A stretch of DNA of 64,000 nt from Gammaproteobacteria bacterium (lineage in GTDB: Bacteria > Pseudomonadota > Gammaproteobacteria > Steroidobacterales > Steroidobacteraceae): positions 1 through 64,000 of the forward strand of contig DAIDHD010000077.1 of NCBI GenBank assembly GCA_027459765.1, given 5' to 3'. A program made the position numbers and the translations under genes. The notes under the pieces were generated by a model, which saw only the letters and a list, made by a program, of their open reading frames with translations, ran no database searches and was not told the DNA's origin. The first letter of the stretch is position 1; the number at the start of each line of letters is the position of its first letter. Shown here in pieces: positions 7,708 through 19,137 of the stretch.

Positions 7708-8796
7708 ATGCTCGGCTACCTTTGTCTCGCCATCTGGCTGTATCTGGTGTTCGGGCACGGACGCTTCTGGCGCTCGGGACCCGAACTCGCGCCGTCGCGC
7801 CCGCGTGCGGCGCCGGCGGTCGACGTCGTGGTGCCGGCGCGCGACGAGGCCGCCACCATCGCAGCGGTGATCGCCTCGCTGCTGGCCCAGGACTATCCCG
7901 GCGAGTTCCGGGTCATCCTGGTGGACGACGGCTCGAGCGACGGCACGGCGCAGGCGGCGGGCAGTGCGCCGCGCCTCACGGTGCTCACCGCGCCGCCCAA
8001 GCCGCCGGGTTGGTCGGGCAAGCTCTGGGCGTTGTCGCAAGGCGTCGCGGCCGGCGGCGCGCCGGTGATTCTTTGCACCGACGCCGACATCGTCCACGAT
8101 CCTCGCCACCTGGCGAGCCTGGTGGCCCGCCTGGAGGAGCCGGCGGTCGACCTGGTGAGCGAAATGGTGCGGCTCAATTGCACGAGCCTCGCCGAACGGG
8201 CGCTGGTGCCGGCATTCGTGTATTTCTTCCAGATGCTGTACCCCTTCGCACGGGTGAACGACCCGGGCTCGCGGGTCGCCGCGGCCGCGGGCGGCACGGT
8301 GCTGATCCGCCGCGAGGCACTGGAGCGCATCGGCGGCATCGCCGCCATACGCGGCGCGCTCATCGACGACGTCACGCTCGCGCGTGCCGTGAAGCGCGGC
8401 GGCGCGGTGTATCTCGGGCACTCCGGCCTTGCCGCCTCCATCCGGCCGTATCCGGGCGCGGGCGACCTGTGGCGCATGATCGCGCGCACGGCGTTCACCC
8501 AGCTCGACTACTCGGCCGTGCTGCTGCTGCTCACCGTCGCCGGGCTCGCGCTGGTGTGGTGGGCCCCGGTTGCCGTGGCGCTGGCCGGCCACGGCGGGGC
8601 GCGCTGGGCCGCGGTGGGTGCCTGCGTGTTGGCGGCGGGCAGTTACCTGCCCACGCTCGCCCGCTATCGCGTGAGTCCGCTGTGGGCGCTCGCGTTGCCG
8701 GGCATCGCCGCCTTCTACATGGCGGCCACCATCGGCTCGGCCGTCGATCACTGGCGCGGTGCCGGCGCCACCTGGAAGCGCCGCGCCTACCCCTGA
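7708..8796 (+). CDS. HpnB-like family 2 glycosyltransferase (hopanoid-associated type)
   Basis: A 362-residue membrane-anchored GT2 enzyme. A short N-terminal membrane segment (GYLCLAIWLYLVFGHGRFW) is followed by the nucleotide-sugar domain: VDVVVPARDEAATI, the VDDGSSDGT motif, and CTDADIVHD (the DXD-like metal site). A later GALIDDVTLARAVKRGG segment carries the acidic residues of the acceptor side. The C-terminal third has three to four membrane helices. This architecture and the PPGWSGKLWAL segment match the HpnB family, named from its linkage to squalene-hopene cyclase loci. No hopanoid gene is visible within this window, so the lipid acceptor is unknown. The gene starts 35 bases after hemH and may share its transcript. 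Confidence 0.8.
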   Translation: MLGYLCLAIWLYLVFGHGRFWRSGPELAPSRPRAAPAVDVVVPARDEAATIAAVIASLLAQDYPGEFRVILVDDGSSDGTAQAAGSAPRLTVLTAPPKPPGWSGKLWALSQGVAAGGAPVILCTDADIVHDPRHLASLVARLEEPAVDLVSEMVRLNCTSLAERALVPAFVYFFQMLYPFARVNDPGSRVAAAAGGTVLIRREALERIGGIAAIRGALIDDVTLARAVKRGGAVYLGHSGLAASIRPYPGAGDLWRMIARTAFTQLDYSAVLLLLTVAGLALVWWAPVAVALAGHGGARWAAVGACVLAAGSYLPTLARYRVSPLWALALPGIAAFYMAATIGSAVDHWRGAGATWKRRAYP

Positions 8797-8858
8797 GTCT
8801 GCTCGGCGACGCTCATCCCCTTTTTGAGTTGCGGTGGCGGACCGCACGGGCGGGGCGG

Positions 8859-8888
8859 TTGCGCGGCCGCCGTCCGCGGTGCTAGATT
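8859..8888 (+). promoter_or_regulatory. Candidate promoter of leuL-leuA
   Basis: TTGCGC at 8859-8864 and TAGATT at 8883-8888 are separated by 18 bases. The predicted transcription start, about seven bases after the -10, falls at or next to the ATG of the leader peptide (8895). The leader mRNA could therefore be leaderless. This is an inference from sequence only; the -35 match is weak. Confidence 0.4.
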
Positions 8889-8894
8889 CGAACG

Positions 8895-8981
8895 ATGAAC
8901 CGCTCGTCGCGTGAGCCCGCACATCCTGCCGCCGCCTTCGCGGCCCGCGTGCTTCGACTGCGACTGCTGCTGCGCCGCTAG
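8895..8981 (+). CDS. leuL: Leucine-rich leader peptide upstream of leuA (attenuator)
   Basis: A 28-codon open frame ends with the residues VLRLRLLLRR. Five of its last nine codons before the final two arginines are leucine (CTT at 8952, CTG at 8958, 8964, 8967 and 8970). The stop codon TAG lies inside a hairpin, TGCGCC-GCTA-GGCGCA (8971-8986), and a larger hairpin follows before leuA. Clustered codons for the end product of the downstream pathway are the signature of ribosome-mediated attenuation as in enteric leu operons. There is no good ribosome-binding site, but the predicted promoter would make the message leaderless. It was too short to appear among ordinary gene calls. Confidence 0.65.
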   Translation: MNRSSREPAHPAAAFAARVLRLRLLLRR

Positions 8982-10802
<1,821 letters not shown>

Positions 10803-10881
10803 GGATCGCAGCGGCAGTTCGGGGCTCGGCGCGGCTTGTGCACCGCGGCGGGAGCCGGCGTGGAATGTTGCGCCGCCACCT

Positions 10882-10915
10882 GCCGGGTTGAACAGCCCGG
10901 CGAATCCGCTATAGT
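10882..10915 (+). promoter_or_regulatory. Promoter and hairpin before the lysAC-asd unit
   Basis: TTGAAC at 10888-10893 and TATAGT at 10910-10915 are 16 bases apart, the best consensus promoter in this intergenic gap. The -35 sits in the loop of a hairpin GCCGGG (10882-10887)/CCCGGC (10896-10901), which could also serve as the leuA terminator. It would drive the 72-residue gene, lysAC and asd. Confidence 0.55.
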
Positions 10916-10979
10916 GCGCAGGCCGCAACCGGCCCCGACGGTGCGATCCCTTTGATTTCCAGAGCTTTTGTTTACGAAA

Positions 10980-11198
10980 ATGAGCGAACGCGAAGACGAC
11001 CACTTCGACCTCGACGACGAGTTCCTGGGCGAGGCCGAGGACAGCCATGACTTCGATCCTCTGCTGGAGCGCCCCGAGCGGCGCCCCAAGGCGGCCGCAG
11101 CCCCGAAGCGTGGCAAGGCCGCGTGGAGCCGGGTCGAGGACGTGTTGGCGGACCGGCAGCTCGAAAAAGAGCTGCGCGACGTTTTCGAAGACGAGTAG
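10980..11198 (+). CDS. Small acidic protein, PA3496-family-like
   Basis: A 72-residue protein with a very acidic N-terminal half (DDHFDLDDEFLGEAEDSHDFD), a short basic Ala/Lys-rich linker, and a C-terminal helix of the form WSRVEDVLADRQLEKELRD. Small proteins with an acidic head and an R-x-EDxLExRxLxxEL tail are annotated as the PA3496 family of putative envelope integrity proteins; the match here is by pattern only. The ATG at 10980 was chosen over an in-frame upstream TTG at 10968. It lies 6 bases before the lysAC start, so the two genes are cotranscribed. Confidence 0.6.
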   Translation: MSEREDDHFDLDDEFLGEAEDSHDFDPLLERPERRPKAAAAPKRGKAAWSRVEDVLADRQLEKELRDVFEDE

Positions 11199-11204
11199 CA
11201 GGGC

Positions 11205-13856
11205 GTGAGCGTCACGCCGGCAGCCAGGGCCGGCGCCTCGGCGTCCGTGGAGCACGCCGCAACCGCCGCTTCGACGCCGCGCTGGGTGGTGCTCAAGTTC
11301 GGCGGTACCAGCGTTTCCTCCGCTTCCAACTGGCAGAACATTGCCGCCATCGTGCGCGCGCGCCTCGGCGCCGGTTTGCGCTGCGTGGTGGTGCACTCGG
11401 CGCTGTCCGGCATCACCGATCGGCTCGAAGGCCTGATCGGCGCGGCGCTGGCAGGCCGGCATGCGGACAAGCTCGCCGAGATCGAGGCGCGGCACCGGGC
11501 GCTCGCCGGTGACCTCAAGATTGCGCTCGGCGAGCGCTTCGGTGCGTTCTTCGCCGATCTGCGCCGCCACGCCGAGGCCATCGCGCAGCGGGGCGCCGTC
11601 GATGACCGCACTCGCGCGGCCGTCATGGCGAGCGGCGAGCTGCTGGCAACGTCGCTCGGCGAGAGTTTCCTCGCTGCCCAGGGTATCGCCACCACCTGGG
11701 TCGATGCGCGCCAGGTGCTCAAGGCCGAGCGTCGTTCGGGCGTCAACGACAAGGCGGGCGTGCTGTCCGCGACCTGCGACTTCGCGCCGGACGCGGCCCT
11801 CGCCGCGGCCTGGCAAGCCATCGACGGCGTGATCATCACGCAGGGGTTCATCGCCGCCAACGAGCAGGGCGACACCGTGCTGCTGGGGCGCGGCGGTTCG
11901 GACACCTCCGGCGCCTACTTCGCCGCCAAGCTCGCCGCCGCGCGCCTGGAGATCTGGACCGACGTGCCGGGGCTGTTCAGCGCCAATCCGCGCGCGGTGC
12001 CGGGCGCGCGGTTGCTGCGCGCCCTGCACTACGACGAGGCGCAGGAGATCGCCAGCAACGGCGCCAAGGTGCTGCACCCGCGCTGCGTGTTGCCGGTGCG
12101 CCAGTACGGCATTCCGCTGCACGTCTACGCCACCCAGGCGCCGGGCCTCGAGGGCACGATCGTCTCCGCGGACGTCGCCGACAGCGCCGCGCGAGTCAAG
12201 GCGATCGCCATCAAGAAGGGCATCACTCTGGTGTCGATGGAGAGCCCGGGAATGTGGCATCAGGTCGGCTTCCTCGCCGACGCCTTCCAGGTGTTCAAGG
12301 ATCAGGGGCTGTCGGTCGACCTCGTCTCCACGTCCGAGACCAACGTCACCGTGTCCCTCGATCCGGCCGCCAACACGCTCGACGAGGCGGTGCTCGCGCG
12401 GCTGCGGGCGGCGCTCGGCGCGCTGTGCCGGGTCGAGATCTTCGGCCCGTGTGCGAGCTTGAGCCTGCTCGGCCACAACATCCGCGGTATCCTGCACGAA
12501 CTGGGCGCCGCCTTCGAGCTGTTCCAGGATCAGAAGATCTACCTCGTCAGCCAGGCGGCCAACGACCTCAATTTCACCTTCGTCATCGACGAGACCCAGG
12601 GCGACCGGCTGGTGCAGGAGCTGCACCAGCGGCTCATCCAGCGCATCGGCTCGGACAAGGTGCTGGGGCCCACCTGGGAGGAATTGTTCGGCGCCGAGCG
12701 CGACGCGCGGCGCGCGCCCGCGGCCTGGTGGGAGCACCCGGACAAGCGGGCGCAGCTCATCGCCATCGCCGAGCGCGAGGAGGCGGCGTTCGTCTACGAC
12801 GCCGCGACGCTCGACGCGGCGGTGGCCGCGGTGCGCGGCGTCGGCGCGGTCGACCGCTGGGCGTACGCGATGAAGGCCAACTGGCACGCCGGGATCCTGC
12901 GCCGCTTTCACGCCGCCGGATTGATGATCGAGTGCGTTTCCGAGGGCGAGCTCGACTGGGCCTTCGCCGAGGTGCCCGGCCTCGCGCCCGCGGACGTGCT
13001 GTTCACGCCGAACTTCGCGCCGCGGCGCGAATACGCCGCCGCGCTCGCCCGCGGCGTGCACGTGACTCTCGACAATCTGCACCCGCTCGCCGCCTGGCCG
13101 GACCTGTTTCGCGGCCGGGAATTGTTCCTGCGCATCGATCCCGGCATCGGTCGCGGTCACCACGATCACGTGCGCACCGCCGGCGCCCACTCGAAGTTCG
13201 GCATCCCCGTGAGCGAGCTCGACACGCTCGAGCGCTTGATTCGCGACGTCGGTGCGCGTGTGGTCGGCCTGCACGCCCACGCCGGCAGCGGCATCTTCGA
13301 CGTGCACAACTGGACCGAGACCGGCGCGCTGCTCGCCGGGCTCGCGCGCCGCTTCCCGGAGGCGCGCGTGCTCGACCTGGGTGGAGGCCTCGGCGTGCCC
13401 GACCAGGCGGGCGGACGGCACTTCGATCTCGCCGCGCTCGATCGCGGCGTCGCGGCGCTGAAGCGCGAGTTCCCGGGCCGCGAGGTGTGGATGGAACCCG
13501 GCCGCTATCTGGTGGCGGAGGCGGGCGTTCTGCTCGCGCGCGTGACGCAGCTGAAGACCAAGGGTGACGTGCACTACGTCGGCGTCGCAACCGGCATGAA
13601 TTCGCTCATCCGACCGGCGCTCTACGGCGCGCACCACGAGATCCGGAACCTCACCCGTCTGGAAGCCCCCGCCACCGAGCGCGTCACCGTGGTCGGTCCG
13701 ATCTGCGAGACCGCGGACCAGTTCGGCGCCGATCGCTGGCTGCCTCCCACCGCCGAGGGTGACGTCGTGCTGATCGCCACTTGTGGCGCCTACGGTTACA
13801 GTATGGGTTCGAATTACAACCGTCGCCCCCCGGCGCGGGAGTTTCTGCTGGAATGA
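11205..13856 (+). CDS. lysAC: Bifunctional aspartate kinase / diaminopimelate decarboxylase
   Basis: An 883-residue fusion of the first and last enzymes of lysine synthesis. Residues about 25-480 are aspartate kinase: [28 protein letters not shown], and two ACT domains around residues 330-470 for feedback control. Residues about 490-883 are a PLP-dependent diaminopimelate decarboxylase; the PLP lysine is K557 in [10 protein letters not shown]. The [18 protein letters not shown] and [11 protein letters not shown] motifs follow. This LysAC fusion is characteristic of Xanthomonadaceae and relatives. Translation starts at GTG (11205), just after the small acidic gene, and the stop overlaps the asd start by ATGA. 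Being one polypeptide, it fixes kinase and decarboxylase amounts at one to one. Confidence 0.95.
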   Translation: MSVTPAARAGASASVEHAATAASTPRWVVLKFGGTSVSSASNWQNIAAIVRARLGAGLRCVVVHSALSGITDRLEGLIGAALAGRHADKLAEIEARHRALAGDLKIALGERFGAFFADLRRHAEAIAQRGAVDDRTRAAVMASGELLATSLGESFLAAQGIATTWVDARQVLKAERRSGVNDKAGVLSATCDFAPDAALAAAWQAIDGVIITQGFIAANEQGDTVLLGRGGSDTSGAYFAAKLAAARLEIWTDVPGLFSANPRAVPGARLLRALHYDEAQEIASNGAKVLHPRCVLPVRQYGIPLHVYATQAPGLEGTIVSADVADSAARVKAIAIKKGITLVSMESPGMWHQVGFLADAFQVFKDQGLSVDLVSTSETNVTVSLDPAANTLDEAVLARLRAALGALCRVEIFGPCASLSLLGHNIRGILHELGAAFELFQDQKIYLVSQAANDLNFTFVIDETQGDRLVQELHQRLIQRIGSDKVLGPTWEELFGAERDARRAPAAWWEHPDKRAQLIAIAEREEAAFVYDAATLDAAVAAVRGVGAVDRWAYAMKANWHAGILRRFHAAGLMIECVSEGELDWAFAEVPGLAPADVLFTPNFAPRREYAAALARGVHVTLDNLHPLAAWPDLFRGRELFLRIDPGIGRGHHDHVRTAGAHSKFGIPVSELDTLERLIRDVGARVVGLHAHAGSGIFDVHNWTETGALLAGLARRFPEARVLDLGGGLGVPDQAGGRHFDLAALDRGVAALKREFPGREVWMEPGRYLVAEAGVLLARVTQLKTKGDVHYVGVATGMNSLIRPALYGAHHEIRNLTRLEAPATERVTVVGPICETADQFGADRWLPPTAEGDVVLIATCGAYGYSMGSNYNRRPPAREFLLE

Positions 13857-14968
13857 TCCCCATCGGCATCGTCGGCTGGCGTGGCATGGTCGGTTCCGTG
13901 CTGCTGGAGCGCATGCTCGCCGAGAAGGATTTCGACCTCGTCGAGCCGGTGTTCTTCAGCACCTCCCAGGCCGGCGCCGCGGCGCCGGCGATCGGCCGCG
14001 CGATCGGTCCGGTGCGCGATGCGCATGACATCGACGCGCTCGCGCGCCTGCCCATCCTGTTGAGCTGCCAGGGGGGCGACTACACCAGCGCCGTGCACGC
14101 GCGGCTGCGCGCCGCGGGTTGGCGCGGCTATTGGATCGACGCCGCCTCCACGCTGCGCATGCAAAAGGACGCCGTGATCGTGCTGGATCCGGTCAACCTG
14201 CCGGTGATGCAGGCGGCGGTCGAGCGCGGCGTGAAGGATTTCATCGGCGGCAATTGCACCGTGTCGCTCATGTTGATGGCGATCGGCGGACTGCTGCGCG
14301 CGGGTTTGGTGGAGTGGATCACGGCGATGACTTACCAGTCGGCGTCGGGAGCGGGTGCGCAGAACATGCGCGAATTGCTCGACCAGATGGGCGCGCTGCA
14401 CCGGGCCGCGGCGTCCGGTCTCGCCGATCCGGCATCTTCCATCCTCGCCATCGACCGGGCGGTCAGCGCTGCGCTGCACGCTGCGGACTTCCCCACCCAG
14501 GCGTTCGGCGTGCCGCTCGCCGCGAGTCTCATACCCTGGATCGACAAGGACCTCGGCGACGGCCGCAGCCGCGAGGAATGGAAGGGCGGCGCCGAGACCA
14601 ACAAGATCCTCGGGCGGGAGGCGTCGCCCGTGCCGGTGGAGAGCATCTGCGTGCGGGTCGGCGCCATGCGCTGCCACTCGCAGGCGCTCACCGTGAAGCT
14701 CACGCGCGACGTGCCGCTGGGCGAGGTCGAGCGCCTCATCGCCGCCAGCAATCCGTGGGTACGCGTGGTGCCCAACGAGCGTGAGGCGACCATCCGCGAG
14801 CTCAGTCCCGCGGCGGTGAGCGGCACGCTCGCCATACCCGTAGGGCGGCTGCGCAAACTCGCCATGGGCGGGGAGTACCTCAGCGCCTTCACGGTCGGCG
14901 ATCAGCTGCTCTGGGGCGCCGCCGAGCCGCTGCGACGCACGCTGCGCTTCCTGCTGCCGTCGGTCTGA
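13853..14968 (+). CDS. asd: Aspartate-semialdehyde dehydrogenase
   Basis: Asd (371 residues) reduces aspartyl-4-phosphate with NADPH to aspartate semialdehyde, the product feeding lysine, threonine and methionine synthesis. The NADP-binding start is [17 protein letters not shown]. The catalytic cysteine is C135 in [12 protein letters not shown], and the later [16 protein letters not shown] holds the conserved catalytic His region. Length and motifs match the gammaproteobacterial (E. coli) type rather than the short Gram-positive type. The ATG overlaps the lysAC stop, so kinase and dehydrogenase are translationally coupled; in-frame codons upstream belong to lysAC. The gene is convergent with zwf, 33 bases apart. 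Confidence 0.96.
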   Translation: MIPIGIVGWRGMVGSVLLERMLAEKDFDLVEPVFFSTSQAGAAAPAIGRAIGPVRDAHDIDALARLPILLSCQGGDYTSAVHARLRAAGWRGYWIDAASTLRMQKDAVIVLDPVNLPVMQAAVERGVKDFIGGNCTVSLMLMAIGGLLRAGLVEWITAMTYQSASGAGAQNMRELLDQMGALHRAAASGLADPASSILAIDRAVSAALHAADFPTQAFGVPLAASLIPWIDKDLGDGRSREEWKGGAETNKILGREASPVPVESICVRVGAMRCHSQALTVKLTRDVPLGEVERLIAASNPWVRVVPNEREATIRELSPAAVSGTLAIPVGRLRKLAMGGEYLSAFTVGDQLLWGAAEPLRRTLRFLLPSV

Positions 14969-15001
14969 CCGCACGCCCGCGGCGCGCGGCTGCGCGGCAG
15001 G

Positions 15002-16462
15002 CTATTCCTCGCCGCGCCAGCCGAAGCCGTCGCGGCCGATGAGTGCGCTCGAGGCGGCGGGACCCCAGGTGCCGGCGGTGTAGATCTTCGGCCGGTCGTC
15101 GCACTGTTCCCAGCCGGCGATGATGGGATCGATCCAGCGCCACGCAGCGTCCAGTTCGTCGCGGCGCATGAACAAGGTCAGATTGCCCTTCACGGTGTCC
15201 ATGAGCAGACGCTCGTAGGCGTCGAGACTGCGTTCCTTGAAGGTCTCGCCCAAGTCCAGCGCGAGGCTCACGGGCTTCAGGCGCATGCCCTCGCCGGGGT
15301 TCTTGGCGAGAATGGTCATGGTGATGCACTCGTCGGGCTGCAGCCGGATCACCAGCTCGTTGGCGGTGTGCGCCGCCGGCGGGTGCTCGAAGATCGGGTG
15401 CGGCACCTCGGCGAACGTCACCACCACCTCGGTGAGGCGATCCTGCAGCCGCTTGCCGGTGCGCAGGTAGAAAGGCACGCCGGCCCAGCGCCACGAGTCG
15501 ATCTCCACCTTGAGCGCCACGAAGGTCTCGGTGGTGCTGTCGGGCGCGATGTCCGCCTCCTCGAGATAACCGGGCACCGGCACGCCGCGCACGGCGCCCG
15601 CCTTGTACTGGCCGCGCACCGTCTTTTGCAGCACCGCCTCGCCGTGGATCGGGCGCAGCGCGCGCAGCACCTTGAGCTTCTCGTCGCGTACCGCGTCGGG
15701 ATCGCTGGTGGCCGGCGGCTCCATCGCGAGAATGCACAGCAGCTGCAGGAGGTGGTTCTGCACCATGTCGCGCAGCGCGCCGGTCTTGTCGTAGAACGAG
15801 CCGCGGCGCTCGACGCCCAGCTCCTCGGCGACGGTGATCTGCACGTGGCGCACCAGCCCGCGCCGCCACAGCGGCTCGAACAGGGCGTTGCCGAAGCGCA
15901 GCGCCATGAGGTTCTGCACCGCCTCTTTGCCTAGGTAGTGGTCGATGCGATAGATCTGCCGCTCGCGGAACACGGATGCCACCGCGGCGTTGATGCGGTC
16001 GGCCGATACCGTGTCGTGACCGAGCGGCTTCTCGAGCACCACCCTCGATTCGGGCGTGACCAGATTCTGCCGCGCGAGGTTGTCGCAGATCACGGCGAAC
16101 AGGTCCGATGAGGTCGAGAAGAAAAAGACGCGCACCCGCGACTCGCGCCCCGCGAGCGCGGCGGCGAGATCGGCGTAGTCGGCGGTCGCTGCTGCGTCCA
16201 CCTTCACGTAGTCGAGGAGGCTCGCGAAGGTCGCCCAGTGCTGCGGGTCGAATTCACCGCCCAGGAACTCCCGGCACGCGACTTCGGCGCGCTCGAGGTA
16301 CTTCGCCCGCGACAGCGCCGTTCGGGCGACACCGATGATGCGGGCATCCGACGGCACCTGGCCCGCCGCGCAGCGCCGATAGAGCGCGGGCAGGAGCTTG
16401 CGCGTCACGAGGTCGCCCGTTCCGCCGAACAGCACCATGTCGAAAGGGGGCAGTACCGCCAT
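15002..16462 (-). CDS. zwf: Glucose-6-phosphate 1-dehydrogenase
   Basis: Zwf (486 residues) oxidises glucose-6-phosphate to 6-phosphogluconolactone with NADP+. The coenzyme site is [20 protein letters not shown] near the N-terminus, and the active-site signature is [15 protein letters not shown] chose the ATG at 16462 because GAGGAG precedes it by 7 bases and it gives the normal length. A longer in-frame start at 16561 would run through the shared regulatory region and is unlikely. It is divergent from edd, so glucose-6-phosphate oxidation and the Entner-Doudoroff pathway are arranged back to back around a palindrome. The usual 6-phosphogluconolactonase (pgl) is not adjacent. Confidence 0.96.
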   Translation of the reverse strand: MAVLPPFDMVLFGGTGDLVTRKLLPALYRRCAAGQVPSDARIIGVARTALSRAKYLERAEVACREFLGGEFDPQHWATFASLLDYVKVDAAATADYADLAAALAGRESRVRVFFFSTSSDLFAVICDNLARQNLVTPESRVVLEKPLGHDTVSADRINAAVASVFRERQIYRIDHYLGKEAVQNLMALRFGNALFEPLWRRGLVRHVQITVAEELGVERRGSFYDKTGALRDMVQNHLLQLLCILAMEPPATSDPDAVRDEKLKVLRALRPIHGEAVLQKTVRGQYKAGAVRGVPVPGYLEEADIAPDSTTETFVALKVEIDSWRWAGVPFYLRTGKRLQDRLTEVVVTFAEVPHPIFEHPPAAHTANELVIRLQPDECITMTILAKNPGEGMRLKPVSLALDLGETFKERSLDAYERLLMDTVKGNLTLFMRRDELDAAWRWIDPIIAGWEQCDDRPKIYTAGTWGPAASSALIGRDGFGWRGEE

Positions 16463-16514
16463 GCCGCGACTCCTCGTGCACCCGTCATCGGGAAATATGC
16501 GCGAGACTAGCACT

Positions 16515-16528
16515 TGCAATCGGTTGCA
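16515..16528. promoter_or_regulatory. LacI-family-type operator between zwf and edd
   Basis: The 14-base sequence TGCAATCGGTTGCA has TGCAA and TTGCA arms about a central CG, the typical form of LacI/GalR-family operators. It lies 53 bases upstream of the zwf ATG and 32 bases upstream of the edd ATG, and could block both promoters. No LacI-family gene is present in this window, so the regulator is unknown. Confidence 0.55.
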
Positions 16529-16559
16529 GATAGGGGCCGGGCCTGTGGCAGAATGAGTC

Positions 16560-18389
16560 ATGGAGCAGAGTTCGAGGCAGCTTCACGTACGGGTGCGCGA
16601 GGTCAGCGAGCGGGTCCGCGAGCGCAGCCGCGGCAGCCGTGAGCAGTACCTCGAGCGCATGCGCGAGGCGCGCGAGCGCGGCACGCAGCGCGCGCGGCTG
16701 TCGTGCACCAATCTCGCGCACGGCTTCGCGGCCGCGGACGCGTCCGACAAGGCGGCGCTCAAGGCGTTGCGCTGGCCGAACGTCGCCATCGTCTCGGCCT
16801 ACAACGACATGCTCTCCGCGCACCAGCCCTTCGAGCGCTACCCGGCCATCATCAAGCGCGCCGCGCGCGAGGCGGGCGCGGTGGCCCAGTTCGCCGGTGG
16901 CGTGCCGGCGATGTGCGACGGCGTGACCCAGGGGCAGCCGGGGATGGAACTGTCGCTGTTCAGCCGTGACGTCATCGCCATGGCCACCGGCGTCGCGCTC
17001 GCGCACGCGATGTTCGACGCGGTGCTCTGCCTCGGCGTCTGCGACAAGATCGTGCCCGGCCTGCTGATGGGTGCGCTCTCGTTCGGGCAGCTGCCGGTGG
17101 TGTTCGTGCCGGCCGGCCCCATGCCCTCGGGTGTGCCCAACAAGGAAAAGGCGCGTGTCCGGCAGCTGTACGCCGAGGGCAAGGTCGGCCGCGATGCGCT
17201 GCTGGAGAGCGAGGCGGCGAGCTATCACGCGCCGGGCACCTGCACCTTCTACGGCACGGCGAACAGCAATCAGTTGCTCATGGAAGTCATGGGACTGCAC
17301 CTGCCGGGGGCGGCCTTCGTCCCGCCGAACACGCCGTTGCGGGACGCGTTGACCGCGGCCGCCACCGCCCGCGCCGCCGCCAGCACGGCACTCGGCGCCG
17401 AGTACCGGCCGCTCGCCGGGATCGCCGACGAGCGCGCCTTCGTCAACGCCGTGGTGGGCTTGCTCGCCACGGGCGGCTCGACCAACCACACGCTGCACCT
17501 GATCGCCATGGCGCACTGCGCCGGGATCGCGCTCAACTGGGACGACTTCAACGACCTGTCGGCCGTGGTGCCTTTGCTCGCACGCATCTACCCGAACGGC
17601 GCCGCCGACGTGAACCGCTTCCAGGCCGCCGGCGGCTGCGCCTTCCTGATCCGCGAACTGCTGGATGCCGGCCTGTTGCACGATGACGTGAGCACGGTGG
17701 TGGGAGCGGGTCTGCGCGCCTACACCCGCGAACCCTGGCTCGATGCGGGACGCCTCGCCTGGCGCGACGCTCCGGCCGTGAGCGGCGATCCCGACGTGCT
17801 GCGTGGCGTCGCCGCCCCGTTCAGCGACCACGGTGGCCTGCGGCTGCTCACCGGCAATCTCGGCCGCGCGGTGATCAAGACCTCGGCGATGGCGCCGGAA
17901 CACCACGTCATCGAGGCGCCGGCCGCGGTATTCGACGACCAGGAGGGCGTGCTGGAGGCCTTCCGGTCGGGCACGCTCGCGCGCGACGTCGTCGTGGTGG
18001 TGCGCTTCCAGGGCCCACGGGCCAACGGCATGCCGGAGTTGCACCAGCTCACCCCGGCGCTCGCCTCGCTGCAGTCGCGCGGCTTCAAGGTCGGCCTGGT
18101 TACGGACGGGCGCATGTCGGGCGCCTCCGGCAGCGTGCCGGCCGCCATCCACGTCACGCCCGAGTGCGCTTGCGGCGGGCCGCTCGCGCGCGTGCGCGAC
18201 GGCGATCCGGTCCGCATCGACTGCCACACCGGGGTGCTCGAGGCGCGCGTGCCGGAAGGCATCTGGTCGCAGCGCCAACCCGCCGCGCACGATCCGCGGG
18301 CGGCGGCGCACGGTTGCGGCCGCGAGCTGTTCGCGACGCTGCGCGGCGCGGCGCGCGCCGCCGAGGCGGGAGCGCTGACGCTGCTGTGA
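16560..18389 (+). CDS. edd: Phosphogluconate dehydratase
   Basis: Edd (609 residues) dehydrates 6-phosphogluconate to 2-keto-3-deoxy-6-phosphogluconate, the first dedicated Entner-Doudoroff step. It belongs to the IlvD/Edd family with an iron-sulfur cluster; the family features are [20 protein letters not shown]-like start, [55 protein letters not shown] and, near the C-terminus, [20 protein letters not shown]. The ilvD relative in this window (36488) is shorter and lacks the N-terminal extension seen here. edd is followed by eda after 35 bases and is divergent from zwf. Confidence 0.96.
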   Translation: MEQSSRQLHVRVREVSERVRERSRGSREQYLERMREARERGTQRARLSCTNLAHGFAAADASDKAALKALRWPNVAIVSAYNDMLSAHQPFERYPAIIKRAAREAGAVAQFAGGVPAMCDGVTQGQPGMELSLFSRDVIAMATGVALAHAMFDAVLCLGVCDKIVPGLLMGALSFGQLPVVFVPAGPMPSGVPNKEKARVRQLYAEGKVGRDALLESEAASYHAPGTCTFYGTANSNQLLMEVMGLHLPGAAFVPPNTPLRDALTAAATARAAASTALGAEYRPLAGIADERAFVNAVVGLLATGGSTNHTLHLIAMAHCAGIALNWDDFNDLSAVVPLLARIYPNGAADVNRFQAAGGCAFLIRELLDAGLLHDDVSTVVGAGLRAYTREPWLDAGRLAWRDAPAVSGDPDVLRGVAAPFSDHGGLRLLTGNLGRAVIKTSAMAPEHHVIEAPAAVFDDQEGVLEAFRSGTLARDVVVVVRFQGPRANGMPELHQLTPALASLQSRGFKVGLVTDGRMSGASGSVPAAIHVTPECACGGPLARVRDGDPVRIDCHTGVLEARVPEGIWSQRQPAAHDPRAAAHGCGRELFATLRGAARAAEAGALTLL

Positions 18390-18424
18390 ACCGCCGGGGC
18401 ACGAGCCGGCAAGGAGCGACCTGA

Positions 18425-19063
18425 ATGAAGATCCGCGACATCCTCGCGCTGGCGCCGGTGGTGCCGGTGCTCACCATCGAGCGACTGGAGGACGCCGTGC
18501 CGCTGGCGCGGGCCCTGGTCGCCGGCGGACTGCCGGTGCTCGAGATCACGCTGCGCACCGAGGCCGCGCTCGCCGCCGTGAGCGCCATCCGCGCCGCCGT
18601 GCCCGAGGCCGTGGTGGGCGTGGGCACGCTCACCCGGCCGGCCGACTTCGCGGCCGCGGATCGCGTCGGCGCGCGCTTCGGCGTCTCGCCGGGCCTGACC
18701 CCGGAACTCGCCTCGGCCGCGCGCGGCGCACGCTTCCCACTGCTCCCCGGCGTGATGACGCCGACCGAGCTGATCGCCGGCCGCGCCGCCGGCTTCGAGG
18801 TGTTCAAGCTGTTCCCGGCGCAGCAGGCGGGCGGCGTCGAGATGCTCAAGGCGCTCGCCGGGCCGTTCCCGGACGCGCGCTTCTGTCCCACCGGCGGAAT
18901 CAGTCGAAGCACCGCGCCGGACTACCTCGCGCTTGCCAACGTGCTCTGCGTCGGCGGCTCGTGGGTGGCGCCGCGCGAGCGGGTGCAGGCACGCGACTGG
19001 GCCGCGATCGAGGCGCTGGCGCGCGACGCGGCGGCGCTGCGTCCGGCGCGCACGTCGGCCTGA
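18425..19063 (+). CDS. eda: KDPG aldolase (2-dehydro-3-deoxy-6-phosphogluconate aldolase)
   Basis: Eda (212 residues) splits KDPG into pyruvate and glyceraldehyde-3-phosphate. The catalytic Schiff-base lysine is K128 in [13 protein letters not shown]; the glutamate of the active site is in [11 protein letters not shown], and the phosphate-binding end is [15 protein letters not shown]. The fold is a single TIM barrel of normal length. The ATG follows AAGGAGCG and lies 35 bases after edd, so the two form an edd-eda operon, which makes the pathway from 6-phosphogluconate to triose complete here. Confidence 0.96.
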   Translation: MKIRDILALAPVVPVLTIERLEDAVPLARALVAGGLPVLEITLRTEAALAAVSAIRAAVPEAVVGVGTLTRPADFAAADRVGARFGVSPGLTPELASAARGARFPLLPGVMTPTELIAGRAAGFEVFKLFPAQQAGGVEMLKALAGPFPDARFCPTGGISRSTAPDYLALANVLCVGGSWVAPRERVQARDWAAIEALARDAAALRPARTSA

Positions 19064-19137
19064 ACGCGCGCGCCGGCCGCAAATGCCGTAGCATCGCGGC
19101 TGCGAACCGGCGCCTCGCGCCGCACGGAGCGTGACGC

